Shown here in pieces: positions 5,563-14,703 of a DNA stretch of 37,726 nucleotides. The position numbers and the translations under genes were made by a program. The DNA comes from Wenzhouxiangellaceae bacterium. Its GTDB lineage: Bacteria > Pseudomonadota > Gammaproteobacteria > Xanthomonadales > Wenzhouxiangellaceae. The stretch is taken from NCBI GenBank assembly GCA_028289455.1, contig JANQPN010000021.1, positions 1 to 37,726 of the forward strand, given 5' to 3'. The notes beneath the pieces were generated by a model. The model saw only the letters and a program-made list of their open reading frames with translations, ran no database searches and had not been told where the DNA came from. Each line of letters opens with the position of its first letter. The stretch's first letter is position 1.

Positions 5563-8291
5563 CCCGCTGTGAACAAATTCAGCAGCAGCTTGCCGAGCAG
5601 GGACCGGCACCAGTGGCAGATGACCTGCAGCTGCAACAGCACCTAGCCGAATGTCGGCAATGCAGTGAGTTTCTGGAAGCAGTGACCGCTTTAGAAATAC
5701 AGCTGGAGGCAATCCCGGAATCTGATGCCTCTGATGAACTGGTTGCTAAAACCCTTGAAGCAGTTGAACAGGCCGATCCCCCGGCTGTTTCCGGTTTCGA
5801 TCGCTACCGGCTGCGCTGGGCCTCCGGTGTTGCTGCAGTATTCGTTACCGTGTCATTTCTGGGTTTGTGGCGTTCCGGTTTGGATCAGATAGTTCTACCT
5901 GAAAGCCCTGCGCCATCCGACATCTCGATATCAGCAGCGCCACCAGCTGAATATGACGGGTTTGCTGATCATGATGTCCCCGAAAGCCGAATGCTTTTTG
6001 AGCCGGCGGAGGAAGCCGAACCGAAAGTAGAACAGGCACCGATGCTACCTGCATTAAGCTCTCCCAGGCAATTATCAAACCAGATTATTATCCCGGAAAC
6101 GCGTGGCGCAGAATCTGAAGAACGGTTTAACCGCAGTCGGGAACAGGCTATTGAGGCACTCAAGGCGCTCACCGCAGATGAATCCTCTTCAGGCGGCAGT
6201 GAGCAGGCTGCAAAGCGGATCAGAGAACCGCTGTCTCAGCTCGCTCAGAATGAAATCATCCGGCAGACCCAACCCGGGCCGGCGAGTGGCGCATTTGCAG
6301 ACAACAATCAGGCCGCCGCTGACACACTGCATCCGGCCGATGAGCTTGGCCGTGTAGCGGTAACAGGCTCTCGACTGGCACAAGTTGATATCCAGGGTGA
6401 TCGGCCAGCCACCACAGTTGGCCGTAGTGATTCGGAAAAAACAGCACTCTGGCCAGCCACTCCGGCACCTTCACTGCGCAGTGAAGCTGAGCAGCTGCAG
6501 CGCGACAGTGACTATCAATACCACAACGGATCGGTGCTCAAGGAGGATCGTCCGCTGGCTGACCTTGATCATAATCCTGACAGCATTGATCGTGCAGACT
6601 ATCGGCTGACCGCTCCCCGGCGTGAAAGCCAGCAGGGATCGGACGATGTGCAACTCAAAGCAGACAGCGATTCTGGTTTGTCATCTGCCGGGCAGGCGTT
6701 GGCAGCTCAGTTACAACCTGATTATTCCGACCAGTTCCTTAAGCAACTCGATTCATTGGATGATTTGACCTACCAGCCCGCAACTGGATATTGGGCCAAC
6801 AACTATGTCCCCGGTGATCCGGCCATACGGCTTTTGCAGAGTCAACTGCAGCAATGGGACCGCACCGTTCTAGGCGATAATCTTCTGCTGGAACAGGCTG
6901 CCCAGCCCATCTGGCAGCCATTCGATGTACCTGTCGACGCCGCATTGACCACCTATTTGCACAGCGACAAAACCCATATCGACGGCCCCACCCGGATGCG
7001 CCTGCAGGTTGGCCTGCAGGCCAGCGAACGCGATAGCGGTCAGCGTCCGGCTATGAATCTGGCCGTTGTCCTGGATTTGAAGGCTGACACCGGACAACAG
7101 TTTGATGCCGAGATTCGTGCACTGTTGTCTGCATTAGCGGAACAAAAGCAACCAGGTGACAGATTTTCTCTTACAATCGCCGGCCAGCCGGGTGGCTTAC
7201 TGATCCCGGCAGGTGAGTTTCGACATGGACCTCTGACGTTAGCAATTAATCAACTGTTCGATCCGCAAACCGACAACAGTGCTGCTGAACTGTCGCTGTC
7301 TGATGCTATCGCCACTGCCAGAACAGATTTATTTAGAGAAACTGCCGGCAATACAGTATTGGGCAGCAACCTGATGCTGCTGGTTACCGGCTCACCCATC
7401 GGCAGTCAGCTGGACGCTCTGCGGCAGCAGGTTCACCGGAATGCAGTCGATGGTCTGTTGCTGAGCGGTATCAGCCTGGGAAATCGTGTAATTGCCGGTG
7501 AAGTTCACTCCCTGGTACTGGCCGGTCAGGGCAACCGCCGGGTGCTGCTGAACAGTAATGACGCCGGCAGATTGATTGAGCAGGAACTGTATTCCGCCAG
7601 CCGCGCCGTTGCCCGCGCAATACGGTTGCGCATTCAATTGGCACCGGATGTAAAACTTATTCAGGTACACGGCTCCAAACGTCTTGACCGTGATCAGATA
7701 GATCAGGTCAAACAAGCTGAAAACAGTATTGATCAACGGCTGCAGGACAACCTCGGCATCACTGCCGATCGTGGAGATGATGAAGCCGGCATCCAGATAG
7801 TCATTCCATCCATGGCTGCCGGAACCTCACATGTTGTGTTACTGGATGTTGTTGCTGAACGGCCGGGCCCGATTGCCGATGTGCGCGTCCGCTACAAAGA
7901 TTTAACCAGGCTGAATAATGCGGTTTCCAATGCCCGCTTAAGTCTCGGCAACAAGCAGCGTACGCCCGGTAGGCTGGAACAAAATGTTGTTAAGAATCTG
8001 CTGGCTCTGGAACTGGCACAGACGTTAAGCGCAGCCAGTGAAAAGCTGGCCGCCGGCAACATCAACGGTACTAAGGCGGATCTGTACAAGATGCACAGAT
8101 TGATATCAGGCCTGCGACACAAAATTTCGGCATGGTATTCAGATGCAGACCTGCTTCGCGATGAAGCAATGCTGGCCGAATACCAGCACGTGTTGAACCG
8201 GAAGAATATCAACGACCCCAGCAAGCATCGCTACCTGGTTGACTCCCTGCAACTGGCTGCACACCGCAAGCTGACAGGTGCTATTGAATAA
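5559..8291 (+). CDS. Membrane anti-sigma factor fused to a VWA-like domain
   Basis: The 910-residue protein has an N-terminal anti-sigma zinc finger (H28-x3-C32-x2-C35, with C4 as possible fourth ligand) that should hold the ECF sigma factor. One membrane helix follows at about residues 86-104, so the rest lies outside the cytoplasm. A long polar linker (about 107-400) is probably disordered and includes V-T-G-S-R (268-272), resembling the start of TonB-receptor plugs. From about residue 475 a region resembling the von Willebrand A part of YfbK-type proteins begins (V-V-L-D near 505), followed by a helical C-terminus. The metal-binding D-x-S-x-S motif is missing: after the aspartate come L-K-A-D. 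It overlaps the sigma gene by four bases and sits 17 bases before the next gene. The sensed signal is unknown. Confidence 0.8.
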   Translation: MTRCEQIQQQLAEQGPAPVADDLQLQQHLAECRQCSEFLEAVTALEIQLEAIPESDASDELVAKTLEAVEQADPPAVSGFDRYRLRWASGVAAVFVTVSFLGLWRSGLDQIVLPESPAPSDISISAAPPAEYDGFADHDVPESRMLFEPAEEAEPKVEQAPMLPALSSPRQLSNQIIIPETRGAESEERFNRSREQAIEALKALTADESSSGGSEQAAKRIREPLSQLAQNEIIRQTQPGPASGAFADNNQAAADTLHPADELGRVAVTGSRLAQVDIQGDRPATTVGRSDSEKTALWPATPAPSLRSEAEQLQRDSDYQYHNGSVLKEDRPLADLDHNPDSIDRADYRLTAPRRESQQGSDDVQLKADSDSGLSSAGQALAAQLQPDYSDQFLKQLDSLDDLTYQPATGYWANNYVPGDPAIRLLQSQLQQWDRTVLGDNLLLEQAAQPIWQPFDVPVDAALTTYLHSDKTHIDGPTRMRLQVGLQASERDSGQRPAMNLAVVLDLKADTGQQFDAEIRALLSALAEQKQPGDRFSLTIAGQPGGLLIPAGEFRHGPLTLAINQLFDPQTDNSAAELSLSDAIATARTDLFRETAGNTVLGSNLMLLVTGSPIGSQLDALRQQVHRNAVDGLLLSGISLGNRVIAGEVHSLVLAGQGNRRVLLNSNDAGRLIEQELYSASRAVARAIRLRIQLAPDVKLIQVHGSKRLDRDQIDQVKQAENSIDQRLQDNLGITADRGDDEAGIQIVIPSMAAGTSHVVLLDVVAERPGPIADVRVRYKDLTRLNNAVSNARLSLGNKQRTPGRLEQNVVKNLLALELAQTLSAASEKLAAGNINGTKADLYKMHRLISGLRHKISAWYSDADLLRDEAMLAEYQHVLNRKNINDPSKHRYLVDSLQLAAHRKLTGAIE

Positions 8292-8308
8292 TCTCACTGG
8301 AGATCATC

Positions 8309-11300
8309 ATGCAAAATTACATTCGCAATATCCTTCAATGCTCATTTCTGCTGATCTGCCTATTCATCAGCAGCCAGCATTCGCTCGCCGATGACACACT
8401 GGTGAATGACAACGGCCAGGTACAGTTGCCTTTGACCATATACAATCAACTGGTGAATCAGGCTAACCAGGACCCCAGACCCGCACCAGCCGGCTACGCT
8501 ATCGGTAATGCCGAAGTCAGCGTAATAATCACCGACCGCGATGATCGCAGTACTGCCCAGGTCGAAGCCACCGTCATGATTGAAGTATTCGAAGACCAAT
8601 GGACTTTGATCCCGGTGTTGGCCAGCGGCACTGCTTTAAACAGTGTTACAGTCGATGAACAACCGGTGCAGCTGGTACAGGGGCCTGATGGCCTGTCTTG
8701 GAGCACCGCTAGTGCCGGTACTGTAACCATGCGGCTGAACTATGGGCTGGATGCACAACGCTCAAATGCAGGCTATGTACTACCGGTTCCTGTGCCTAGA
8801 GCTGCCGCCACAGGCATGAGTGTCACCTTCCCCGGTACCGGTCTGGATCTGGCAGTTGTGCCGGCGGCAGACATTAATACAGTCGAACAGAACAACCTGA
8901 CACTGACCACCGCCAGTATTCCCAGCACCGGTGCTGTGATGGTCTCGTGGCGGGCACCGGCCAATCGGCCGTATGTCATCAGCCGGGCACACTATGAGGG
9001 GGTACTGCAGGATCAGTCACTGCTGTGGAATGCCACTTTTTCAATAGAAGTATTTGAAGGAGAATTGACCACCCTGCCAATCATGCCGGCCTCTATTACC
9101 TTGAGCGAACTGCGCGTTGACGATCACCCGGCAACTGTGCTGGAACAGGACGGTCACTTTGCAACGGTGATACAGGGCGGTGGTGTGCATACCGTGACTG
9201 CGCAGTTTTATATTCCGGTCATGACTGATAGCGGCCCGCCCAGTGCCCGCCTGTCTATCCCCAAAGTGCCGGTGTCTCAGTTTGATCTGACCCTGCCGGG
9301 CAGAAAAGAGCTCAGCGTCAGTTCGAATGCCAATATCAGCAGCAATGAACTGGACGATTACACCCGGGCAACAGTATTTGTACCGATGAGTGACCAGGTG
9401 ACTTTTTCCTGGGTGGAAGCCGTACCTGAACATTTGCGCACCGAAGTGCGTGCCAATGCCAGCGTTTACCATGCGCTGCACGCTGAAGAAGGTGTACTGC
9501 ACGCACGTGCGCTGGTGGCGTATGAAATTACCCACGGTGAAACCAACCAATTACTGCTGGACATTCCCGCAGTTGCCCAGGTCAACAGCATCTTTTCAGC
9601 CAGCGGGGCCATTTCTGACTGGGCGGTCGAGGTAACCCCCGGCAGCAACCGAAAACACATCAGCGTTTTCCTTGACCGTGCCATTCGAGGTGAGTTTGTT
9701 CTGGAAGTCAGCTACGAATACCTGACCGGAACTGTGTCTGAGCAGTCGCAGGCTATCGTAGTCCCATTACTGGCTGCTGCCGAAGTGCACCGTCAACGCG
9801 GGATGATTGCTCTGCTGAGTGGTGCCGAGCTGGTATTGACGCCGGTGGAAGAACAAGGCGTATCACGGGTGGGAGAAAACCAGCTGCCGGCATTTGTACG
9901 AAATGACCTGGATATGAGTGTTGCACACACCTACAAATACACCGATCCGATGTCATTGCTGAGCGTCAAACCAACCATTCCTGAACGCCAGCAGGGTAAG
10001 TTTGATGCCCAGGTGGATACATTGATTTCCATTGGTGAAGTTACCCTTACCGGATCAGCCAGTGTTGCAGTGAATGTAAAATCCGGCAGCATCATGGAAT
10101 TACTGTTGCAGTTGCCTGGTGAAATTAATGTATTGGGTGTCAGCGGACCTTCGATTCGCAGCCATGATGTTTCAGGCGGTACTGATCATCAGCAGGTACA
10201 CCTGGAATTCACCCAGGAAATGCAGGGTCAATTCAAGCTGGAAGTCAATTACGAGCGCATCATGGGTGATGACGCCGGGAGCATGGAAGTCCCAACAGTC
10301 CTGGTGGCTGATGCTGAAGTTCAGCATGGAAAGATTGCCATTGAGGCGCTGACTGCAGTGGAAGTACAACCGAATGTGGAAGAACAGCTCTCCAGCCTGG
10401 AAATCAATGAGCTGCCCCGTCAGCTGGTACTGAAAACAACCAATCCAATTTTACTGGCGTATAAATATGCCCAGCCGCCATTCCGGTTATCGTTGAATGT
10501 CACCCATCACCGGGAAATTGATGTCCAGGTCGCCAATATTGAAAAAGCCGAATACCAGACATTGTTTACCCGTGATGGCCTGGCAGTCACCACCGCCAAC
10601 TTTATCGTCCGCAACAGCCGCCGCCAGTTCCTGCGCCTGAATCTTCCGGCTGATGCGACTATCTGGTCGGTTATGGTTAATGGCCAACCGGAAAAACCGG
10701 CGCATTCCGGGGCTGGTAATGCTGGTGAGAACGGCCGTGTGCTGATCAAAATGATCAACTCTGCCGATGGCTTCCCTGTCAAGATAGTTTACGCTTCACC
10801 GGTAGACCCATTTGGATCTCTGGGCAGAATCAGCAGCAGCCTGATAAGGCCTGATATGGTGGTCACACATACTTATTGGGATGTGTTCCTGCCCACCGGA
10901 AACAATTATCAGCAGCCGCAAAGCAACATGCAACTGGTCAGCAACGGCATCAGCGTCAATCCTGCGGCATTACAACGCCACAGTGAAGATCTCAATATAA
11001 ACCTGCACAATCAGCCATTGCCGGTATCGGTACCTACCCAGGGTATTCATTTCGCTTTTGAAAAACTGTACGCCAACCAGGCGCCGGAAGATCCGCAATT
11101 TACCATTCGTTACGCATCCATGCAGACCGGCCGCATGGGCGGATTAATAAGCCTGCTGGCTGTAGTACTGATCTGGGCAGGAATCATTGCATTGGGCAGT
11201 CAACGATTCCGGCTGCCCAAATACCTGGCAGTTACTCTGATTGGGCTGGGTGCCAGCTTACTTGTTGTGGCCATCGGACCAGTTGGCAGCAGCCCGGCAA

Positions 11301-11389
11301 CGCCATCACTGCTGGCTCTGAGCATCGCGGTGGGTGTAGCCGGCTGGCTGACTGTTGGTTACTGGAAACAGCGCAAAGTATCTCTCTGA
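8309..11389 (+). CDS. Large exported, membrane-anchored beta-repeat protein
   Basis: I recognise no named family in this 1026-residue protein. It begins with a signal peptide (hydrophobic core L-L-I-C-L-F-I, likely cleavage near S-L-A/D-D at residue 27). It ends with three hydrophobic helices (about 945-1020) and a short basic tail, so most of it should face the periplasm from the inner membrane. Between these are beta-rich modules that look like diverged copies of one unit, recurring near residues 87, 244, 399, 585 and 758. Several carry an I-E-V-F-E or Y-E-I-T strand and later L-x-V-x-Y-E/G. Cysteines are nearly absent after the signal peptide. It follows the VWA anti-sigma gene by 17 bases with a good ribosome site (GGAG). 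It is probably a partner, effector or envelope target of that system. Confidence 0.8.
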   Translation: MQNYIRNILQCSFLLICLFISSQHSLADDTLVNDNGQVQLPLTIYNQLVNQANQDPRPAPAGYAIGNAEVSVIITDRDDRSTAQVEATVMIEVFEDQWTLIPVLASGTALNSVTVDEQPVQLVQGPDGLSWSTASAGTVTMRLNYGLDAQRSNAGYVLPVPVPRAAATGMSVTFPGTGLDLAVVPAADINTVEQNNLTLTTASIPSTGAVMVSWRAPANRPYVISRAHYEGVLQDQSLLWNATFSIEVFEGELTTLPIMPASITLSELRVDDHPATVLEQDGHFATVIQGGGVHTVTAQFYIPVMTDSGPPSARLSIPKVPVSQFDLTLPGRKELSVSSNANISSNELDDYTRATVFVPMSDQVTFSWVEAVPEHLRTEVRANASVYHALHAEEGVLHARALVAYEITHGETNQLLLDIPAVAQVNSIFSASGAISDWAVEVTPGSNRKHISVFLDRAIRGEFVLEVSYEYLTGTVSEQSQAIVVPLLAAAEVHRQRGMIALLSGAELVLTPVEEQGVSRVGENQLPAFVRNDLDMSVAHTYKYTDPMSLLSVKPTIPERQQGKFDAQVDTLISIGEVTLTGSASVAVNVKSGSIMELLLQLPGEINVLGVSGPSIRSHDVSGGTDHQQVHLEFTQEMQGQFKLEVNYERIMGDDAGSMEVPTVLVADAEVQHGKIAIEALTAVEVQPNVEEQLSSLEINELPRQLVLKTTNPILLAYKYAQPPFRLSLNVTHHREIDVQVANIEKAEYQTLFTRDGLAVTTANFIVRNSRRQFLRLNLPADATIWSVMVNGQPEKPAHSGAGNAGENGRVLIKMINSADGFPVKIVYASPVDPFGSLGRISSSLIRPDMVVTHTYWDVFLPTGNNYQQPQSNMQLVSNGISVNPAALQRHSEDLNINLHNQPLPVSVPTQGIHFAFEKLYANQAPEDPQFTIRYASMQTGRMGGLISLLAVVLIWAGIIALGSQRFRLPKYLAVTLIGLGASLLVVAIGPVGSSPATPSLLALSIAVGVAGWLTVGYWKQRKVSL

Positions 11390-11399
11390 TTAAGGCAGA

Positions 11400-11433
11400 G
11401 GCAGCGGGTGACACCAGCATTTCATCCGCTGCC
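11400..11433. terminator. Possible hairpin between convergent genes
   Basis: GGCAGCGG (11400-11407) pairs perfectly with CCGCTGCC (11426-11433) around an 18-base loop, in the gap between the convergent beta-repeat and DUF1801 genes. No T-run follows on either strand, so termination is only suggested by position. Confidence 0.3.
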
Positions 11434-11464
11434 ACCAGGCACACTTGCCACCTATTCTGTTGCG

Positions 11465-11911
11465 TTATCTTTTCCTGCAGCTGTGATAGTTTTCAATGAA
11501 ATCATTCACCTCGTAACTGGCAATGATTTCACCGATAACATCCAACGGCACCTCGGCAAGCTTTTTAAAGCGGATACAGGACTTACCCATGTTCAGCTTT
11601 AAACCGGCGCTCTGATAGCCCTGCTCCAGTATTTCCAGCAGTTTCCTGTCACTGTATACACTGCATAGATAAATCGCGTTGTGGTGCTTCTGTGCGGCCA
11701 GCGCGCAATACATTAAAGGCTTTTTGTTGTAGGTTTTGGGGAAAGTCGATAATGGTATTTCGTAGGTCGGCATTTTGTAGGTCATGCTTTCCACAAAACC
11801 ATCTGCCAGGTTATCCAAAATGGTCTGCCGCACCGGCGCCAGGATTTCACGTCGCTCATCCGGCAGGTCTGCCAGATATTGATCGACTGATTCAGCACAA
11901 TTTACTGCCAT
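11465..11911 (-). CDS. DUF1801-domain protein
   Basis: The 148-residue cytoplasmic protein resembles the DUF1801 / YdhG-like fold. Visible family features are the early Y-L-A-D-L-P-D-E-R-R-E-I-L-A-P-V-R stretch, an E-S-M-T-Y-K-M-P-T-Y core near residue 45, and a late G-K-S-C-I-R-F-K-K motif. Biochemical function in the family is not established. The chosen ATG has a strong GAGGTG ribosome site about five bases upstream. An apparent TTG start 12 bases earlier lies within that ribosome site and is unlikely. The intrinsic terminator of the peroxiredoxin operon stands between the two, so this gene should be transcribed separately. Confidence 0.82.
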   Translation of the reverse strand: MAVNCAESVDQYLADLPDERREILAPVRQTILDNLADGFVESMTYKMPTYEIPLSTFPKTYNKKPLMYCALAAQKHHNAIYLCSVYSDRKLLEILEQGYQSAGLKLNMGKSCIRFKKLAEVPLDVIGEIIASYEVNDFIENYHSCRKR

Positions 11912-12000
11912 CGCACACCTCAACCATTTTCGCTTTCAACTGTTACCCCTCGATAATCGGTCAACGTTAAGACACCTGCTGATGCATGTAAAGCAGATAC

Positions 12001-12025
12001 AAAAAAGCCGGCTGGCAGCCGGCTT
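12001..12025 (-). terminator. Intrinsic terminator of the dsbB-DAHPS-peroxiredoxin operon
   Basis: Read on the minus strand, AAGCCGGC and GCCGGCTT form a perfect eight-pair stem with a five-base loop, followed by six T's (the A-run at 12001-12006 on the plus strand). It begins 18 bases after the peroxiredoxin stop. This is a textbook Rho-independent terminator. Confidence 0.87.
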
Positions 12026-12043
12026 CATTGTAATGAGGTATAT

Positions 12044-12691
12044 TCAGCGCCCACGCCTGAGTCGCATATCCGCATCAGTCTGGTAAGCCTGTGCCGCCGC
12101 CAACAGAACATTGGGAGACAGGCGGATACTGTAATCCGGGTTGGTGTACTGGAAGTGTACCCGGCCATCTGTACCTATGATGTAGGTTGCCGGTACCGGC
12201 AGCGCGCCCTTATCGTCCCCAGAGATTTCCTCCAGGCTTTTGCCGCGCCTGGCAAAACGGTCATGAGAACTCTGGCTGATCCGGAAAGCAATGCCAAAAG
12301 CCTGGGCAGCGTCCAGCGAACCATCGGAATAAAGCTGATAGTCCACCTCTTCAGTCAGGCTTTCATACAGCAGTTCAGGCCGGTCGGCACTGATAAACCA
12401 GACATCAAAACCTTTGCTTTTCAGTTCCTGCTCAGCATGGCGCAGCTCGGCCAGATGCAAGTTGCAGTAAGGGCACCAGCCACCTCTGAAGAAGGTAATA
12501 ACGACCGGTTTTTCAAAACTGTCCGGTTGAACATTGATGACTTCACCTTCAACCGTTTTCAGATCAAATGCCGGTACCTGCATACCCGGCAGCAATGGCC
12601 TGACTTCATTGGCATCGCTATATATTTCCGCACCTGCTGTATGACCAAGCAGGATGCCGCCCAGCAACAGGGCTGCTCGTAAAAAGGACAT
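12044..12691 (-). CDS. Exported AhpC/TSA-type peroxiredoxin-like protein
   Basis: The 215-residue protein has an N-terminal signal peptide (hydrophobic core at residues 6-16, likely cleavage near A-G-A/E at 21) followed by a thioredoxin fold of the AhpC-TSA group. The redox motif F-R-G-G-W-C-P-Y-C places C73 and C76 in a C-x-x-C after the first core strand. The cis-proline region reads L-P-V-P-A-T-Y-I-I-G-T-D-G near residue 165. It is probably a periplasmic thiol peroxidase or disulfide reductase. The ribosome site is strong (AGGAG, five to six bases from the ATG). It lies 24 bases after the DAHP synthase gene and shares an operon with dsbB, which fits oxidative-folding or thiol-stress work in the envelope, though direct partnership is inference. 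Confidence 0.87.
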   Translation of the reverse strand: MSFLRAALLLGGILLGHTAGAEIYSDANEVRPLLPGMQVPAFDLKTVEGEVINVQPDSFEKPVVITFFRGGWCPYCNLHLAELRHAEQELKSKGFDVWFISADRPELLYESLTEEVDYQLYSDGSLDAAQAFGIAFRISQSSHDRFARRGKSLEEISGDDKGALPVPATYIIGTDGRVHFQYTNPDYSIRLSPNVLLAAAQAYQTDADMRLRRGR

Positions 12692-12715
12692 GGTTTCTCC
12701 TGAGGTTAAGTAACT

Positions 12716-14080
12716 TTACGTCTGTTTGCGCTTGCGCACGATCAACATTGCCAGCTCAAGCGCCTGTTCATAGTTCAAGCGTGGATCAACAGTGGATTTA
12801 TAGGCACGCTGCAGATCGGTATCAGACAAAGCCCGGGCACCACCGGTGCACTCGGTAACATCTTCACCGGTCAACTCCAGGTGTACGCCACCCAGAATCG
12901 AACCACACTCGGCATGCACGTCAAATGCCTGCTCCAGCTCCGATTGAATGTTTTCAAACCGGCGGGTTTTAATATTCTGAGCGGTACTTTCGGTGTTGCC
13001 GTGCATCGGATCACAAATCCAGGTTACCGGATGGTCGGTAGCCTTAACGGTCCGGATCAGATCAGGCAGGTGATCACCAATGTGCTTCGCTCCCATCCTA
13101 TGAATCAGAGTAATCCGACCGGGTTCACGCGCCGGGTTGAGAATGTCCAGCAGCCCGCGCAGCCAGTCATTGGTCATACCCGGGCCAATTTTGATTCCCA
13201 TCGGGTTGCGTACACCCCGGAAAAACTCCACGTGAGCACCGTCCAGTTCGGCCGTGCGCATCCCTATCCATGGGAAATGTGTTGATAAATTGTGCCAACC
13301 CACCACTCGCGGCACTTCCCGGGTCAGCGCCTGCTCATAATGCAGGTGCAGTGCTTCATGTGATGTGTAAAAGTCGGTGCGTCTCAGCGTACCGGCGGTT
13401 TTGCCGGTTACCGTTTCCATGAAACGAATGGATTGTTCAATATCGTCGGCTATCCGACGGAATTCTTCCGCTAATGGAGAATGTTCCAGCCAACTTAAAT
13501 TCCAGTATTCGGGATGGTGCAGATCAGCAAACCCGCCATCTACCAGCGCTCGCACGAAATTCATGGTCAGTGCCGATCGCGCGTGCCCGCGCAGCAGGCG
13601 GCGTGGATCCGGTATCCGGGCCTCGGCGGTGAATGCCGGCCCGTTGACAAGATCCCCCCGATAACTGGGCAGTGTGACCTCACCTCGGGTTTCAGTATCT
13701 GAGGAACGCGGCTTGGCATATTGTCCGGCGAAACGTCCCAGCCTCACTACCGGCATTTCCAGGCCGTGAATCAGCACCAGCGACATCTGCAGCAACACTT
13801 TCAGCCGGTTGGTAATCACCGGTGAGGTGCACTCGTCAAAGTTTTCCGAGCAATCACCACCCTGCAGGACAAAACGCTTGCCCTGTTGTGCCAGCGCCAA
13901 CTCCTGGCGCAGCGTATTAATTTCCCAGGAGGTGACCAGCGGAGGCAGCTGGCTCAGCTGGCCCAGCGTCTCAGACAAAGCCTGCTGATCCGGATAAGAT
14001 GCCTGCTGACGCGCCGGCTTGTCCTGCCAGGAATCGATGCGCCAGTTATGCGCATCCAGTGCTTGTAATGCTTGTTGCAT
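12716..14080 (-). CDS. Class II 3-deoxy-7-phosphoheptulonate (DAHP) synthase
   Basis: The 454-residue cytoplasmic enzyme condenses phosphoenolpyruvate and erythrose 4-phosphate, the first step of the shikimate pathway to aromatic amino acids. It is of the plant/mycobacterial class II type. Evidence is the near-full-length match in features such as L-Q-G-G-D-C-S-E-N-F (metal-binding cysteine), R-x-G-R-x-A-G-Q-Y-A-K-P-R-S, H-H-P-E-Y-W-N-L, G-P-G-M-T, W-I-C-D-P-M-H-G-N-T and G-G-V-H-L-E-L-T-G-E-D-V-T-E-C. Length suits the class, and no motif appears broken. It lies three bases after dsbB and 24 before the peroxiredoxin, so it is mid-operon. Many gammaproteobacteria rely on class I enzymes. Whether this is the only DAHP synthase in the genome, or serves secondary metabolism as in phenazine clusters, cannot be seen here. 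Confidence 0.95.
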   Translation of the reverse strand: MQQALQALDAHNWRIDSWQDKPARQQASYPDQQALSETLGQLSQLPPLVTSWEINTLRQELALAQQGKRFVLQGGDCSENFDECTSPVITNRLKVLLQMSLVLIHGLEMPVVRLGRFAGQYAKPRSSDTETRGEVTLPSYRGDLVNGPAFTAEARIPDPRRLLRGHARSALTMNFVRALVDGGFADLHHPEYWNLSWLEHSPLAEEFRRIADDIEQSIRFMETVTGKTAGTLRRTDFYTSHEALHLHYEQALTREVPRVVGWHNLSTHFPWIGMRTAELDGAHVEFFRGVRNPMGIKIGPGMTNDWLRGLLDILNPAREPGRITLIHRMGAKHIGDHLPDLIRTVKATDHPVTWICDPMHGNTESTAQNIKTRRFENIQSELEQAFDVHAECGSILGGVHLELTGEDVTECTGGARALSDTDLQRAYKSTVDPRLNYEQALELAMLIVRKRKQT

Positions 14081-14083
14081 GAT

Positions 14084-14584
14084 TTACTTTGTCCTCAATA
14101 GCATTATTAACGTGCCAATTATCATCAACAGATACCAGATTAGTGTCCATGCCGGCATGCTCAATCCGACAAACTGCCAGTCTACCGTGGCGCAGCTACC
14201 GGAGCCATGCAATACCGTTTGCCATACTTCCGCCAGAGGGAAGTTTTCCAGCATATAACCCAGGCCAGGACCACAATCCGGCACTTTATCAGGCGGCAGG
14301 CTCTGCAGCCATAAATGCCGACCGGCAATCAGGCTGCCGACAATGCCGGCTAGAATCACAAGACCGCCATATACCCAACGGCCTTTCACACCCGGGTTAT
14401 GAATTAATCCCAGCAGGGCCGCACAGGCCATCGCAAAAAATGCCACGCGCTGCAGTATGCATAACGGACAGGGCTCCAGCAGCAGTTGATATTGCACATA
14501 ATAGGCATAGCCCAACAAGGCCGCCACCGCCAGCACCACCAGTAAAAACCAGGCCCTGGGGCTGAATATTGCTGTGAATGTCAT
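14084..14584 (-). CDS. dsbB: DsbB disulfide bond formation protein
   Basis: The 166-residue inner-membrane protein reoxidises periplasmic DsbA and passes the electrons to quinone. Four membrane helices are visible. The first periplasmic loop carries E-P-C-P-L-C (C39, C42), followed by I-L-Q-R, the quinone-site motif of the family. The second loop carries C104 and C131, the pair that contacts DsbA. Length matches E. coli DsbB. A CAGGAG ribosome site lies about ten bases before the ATG. As first gene of the minus-strand operon it precedes DAHP synthase by three bases. No dsbA is in the window. Confidence 0.95.
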   Translation of the reverse strand: MTFTAIFSPRAWFLLVVLAVAALLGYAYYVQYQLLLEPCPLCILQRVAFFAMACAALLGLIHNPGVKGRWVYGGLVILAGIVGSLIAGRHLWLQSLPPDKVPDCGPGLGYMLENFPLAEVWQTVLHGSGSCATVDWQFVGLSMPAWTLIWYLLMIIGTLIMLLRTK

Positions 14585-14703
14585 TAAGTTGTTGCTCCTG
14601 TAAAATTAACTGATAACCCTGCATCTGTACGCCAATGCGACCGATGCGCTGTTTTATTTAATCAGAGTACCACTGCCGGCAGTTACAAGCAGAATAATTG
14701 CGC

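Noticed and set aside
12155..12682. Plus-strand 175-residue frame opposite the peroxiredoxin gene
   Set aside because: It is the complement of a well-supported coding region and its translation has no family features.
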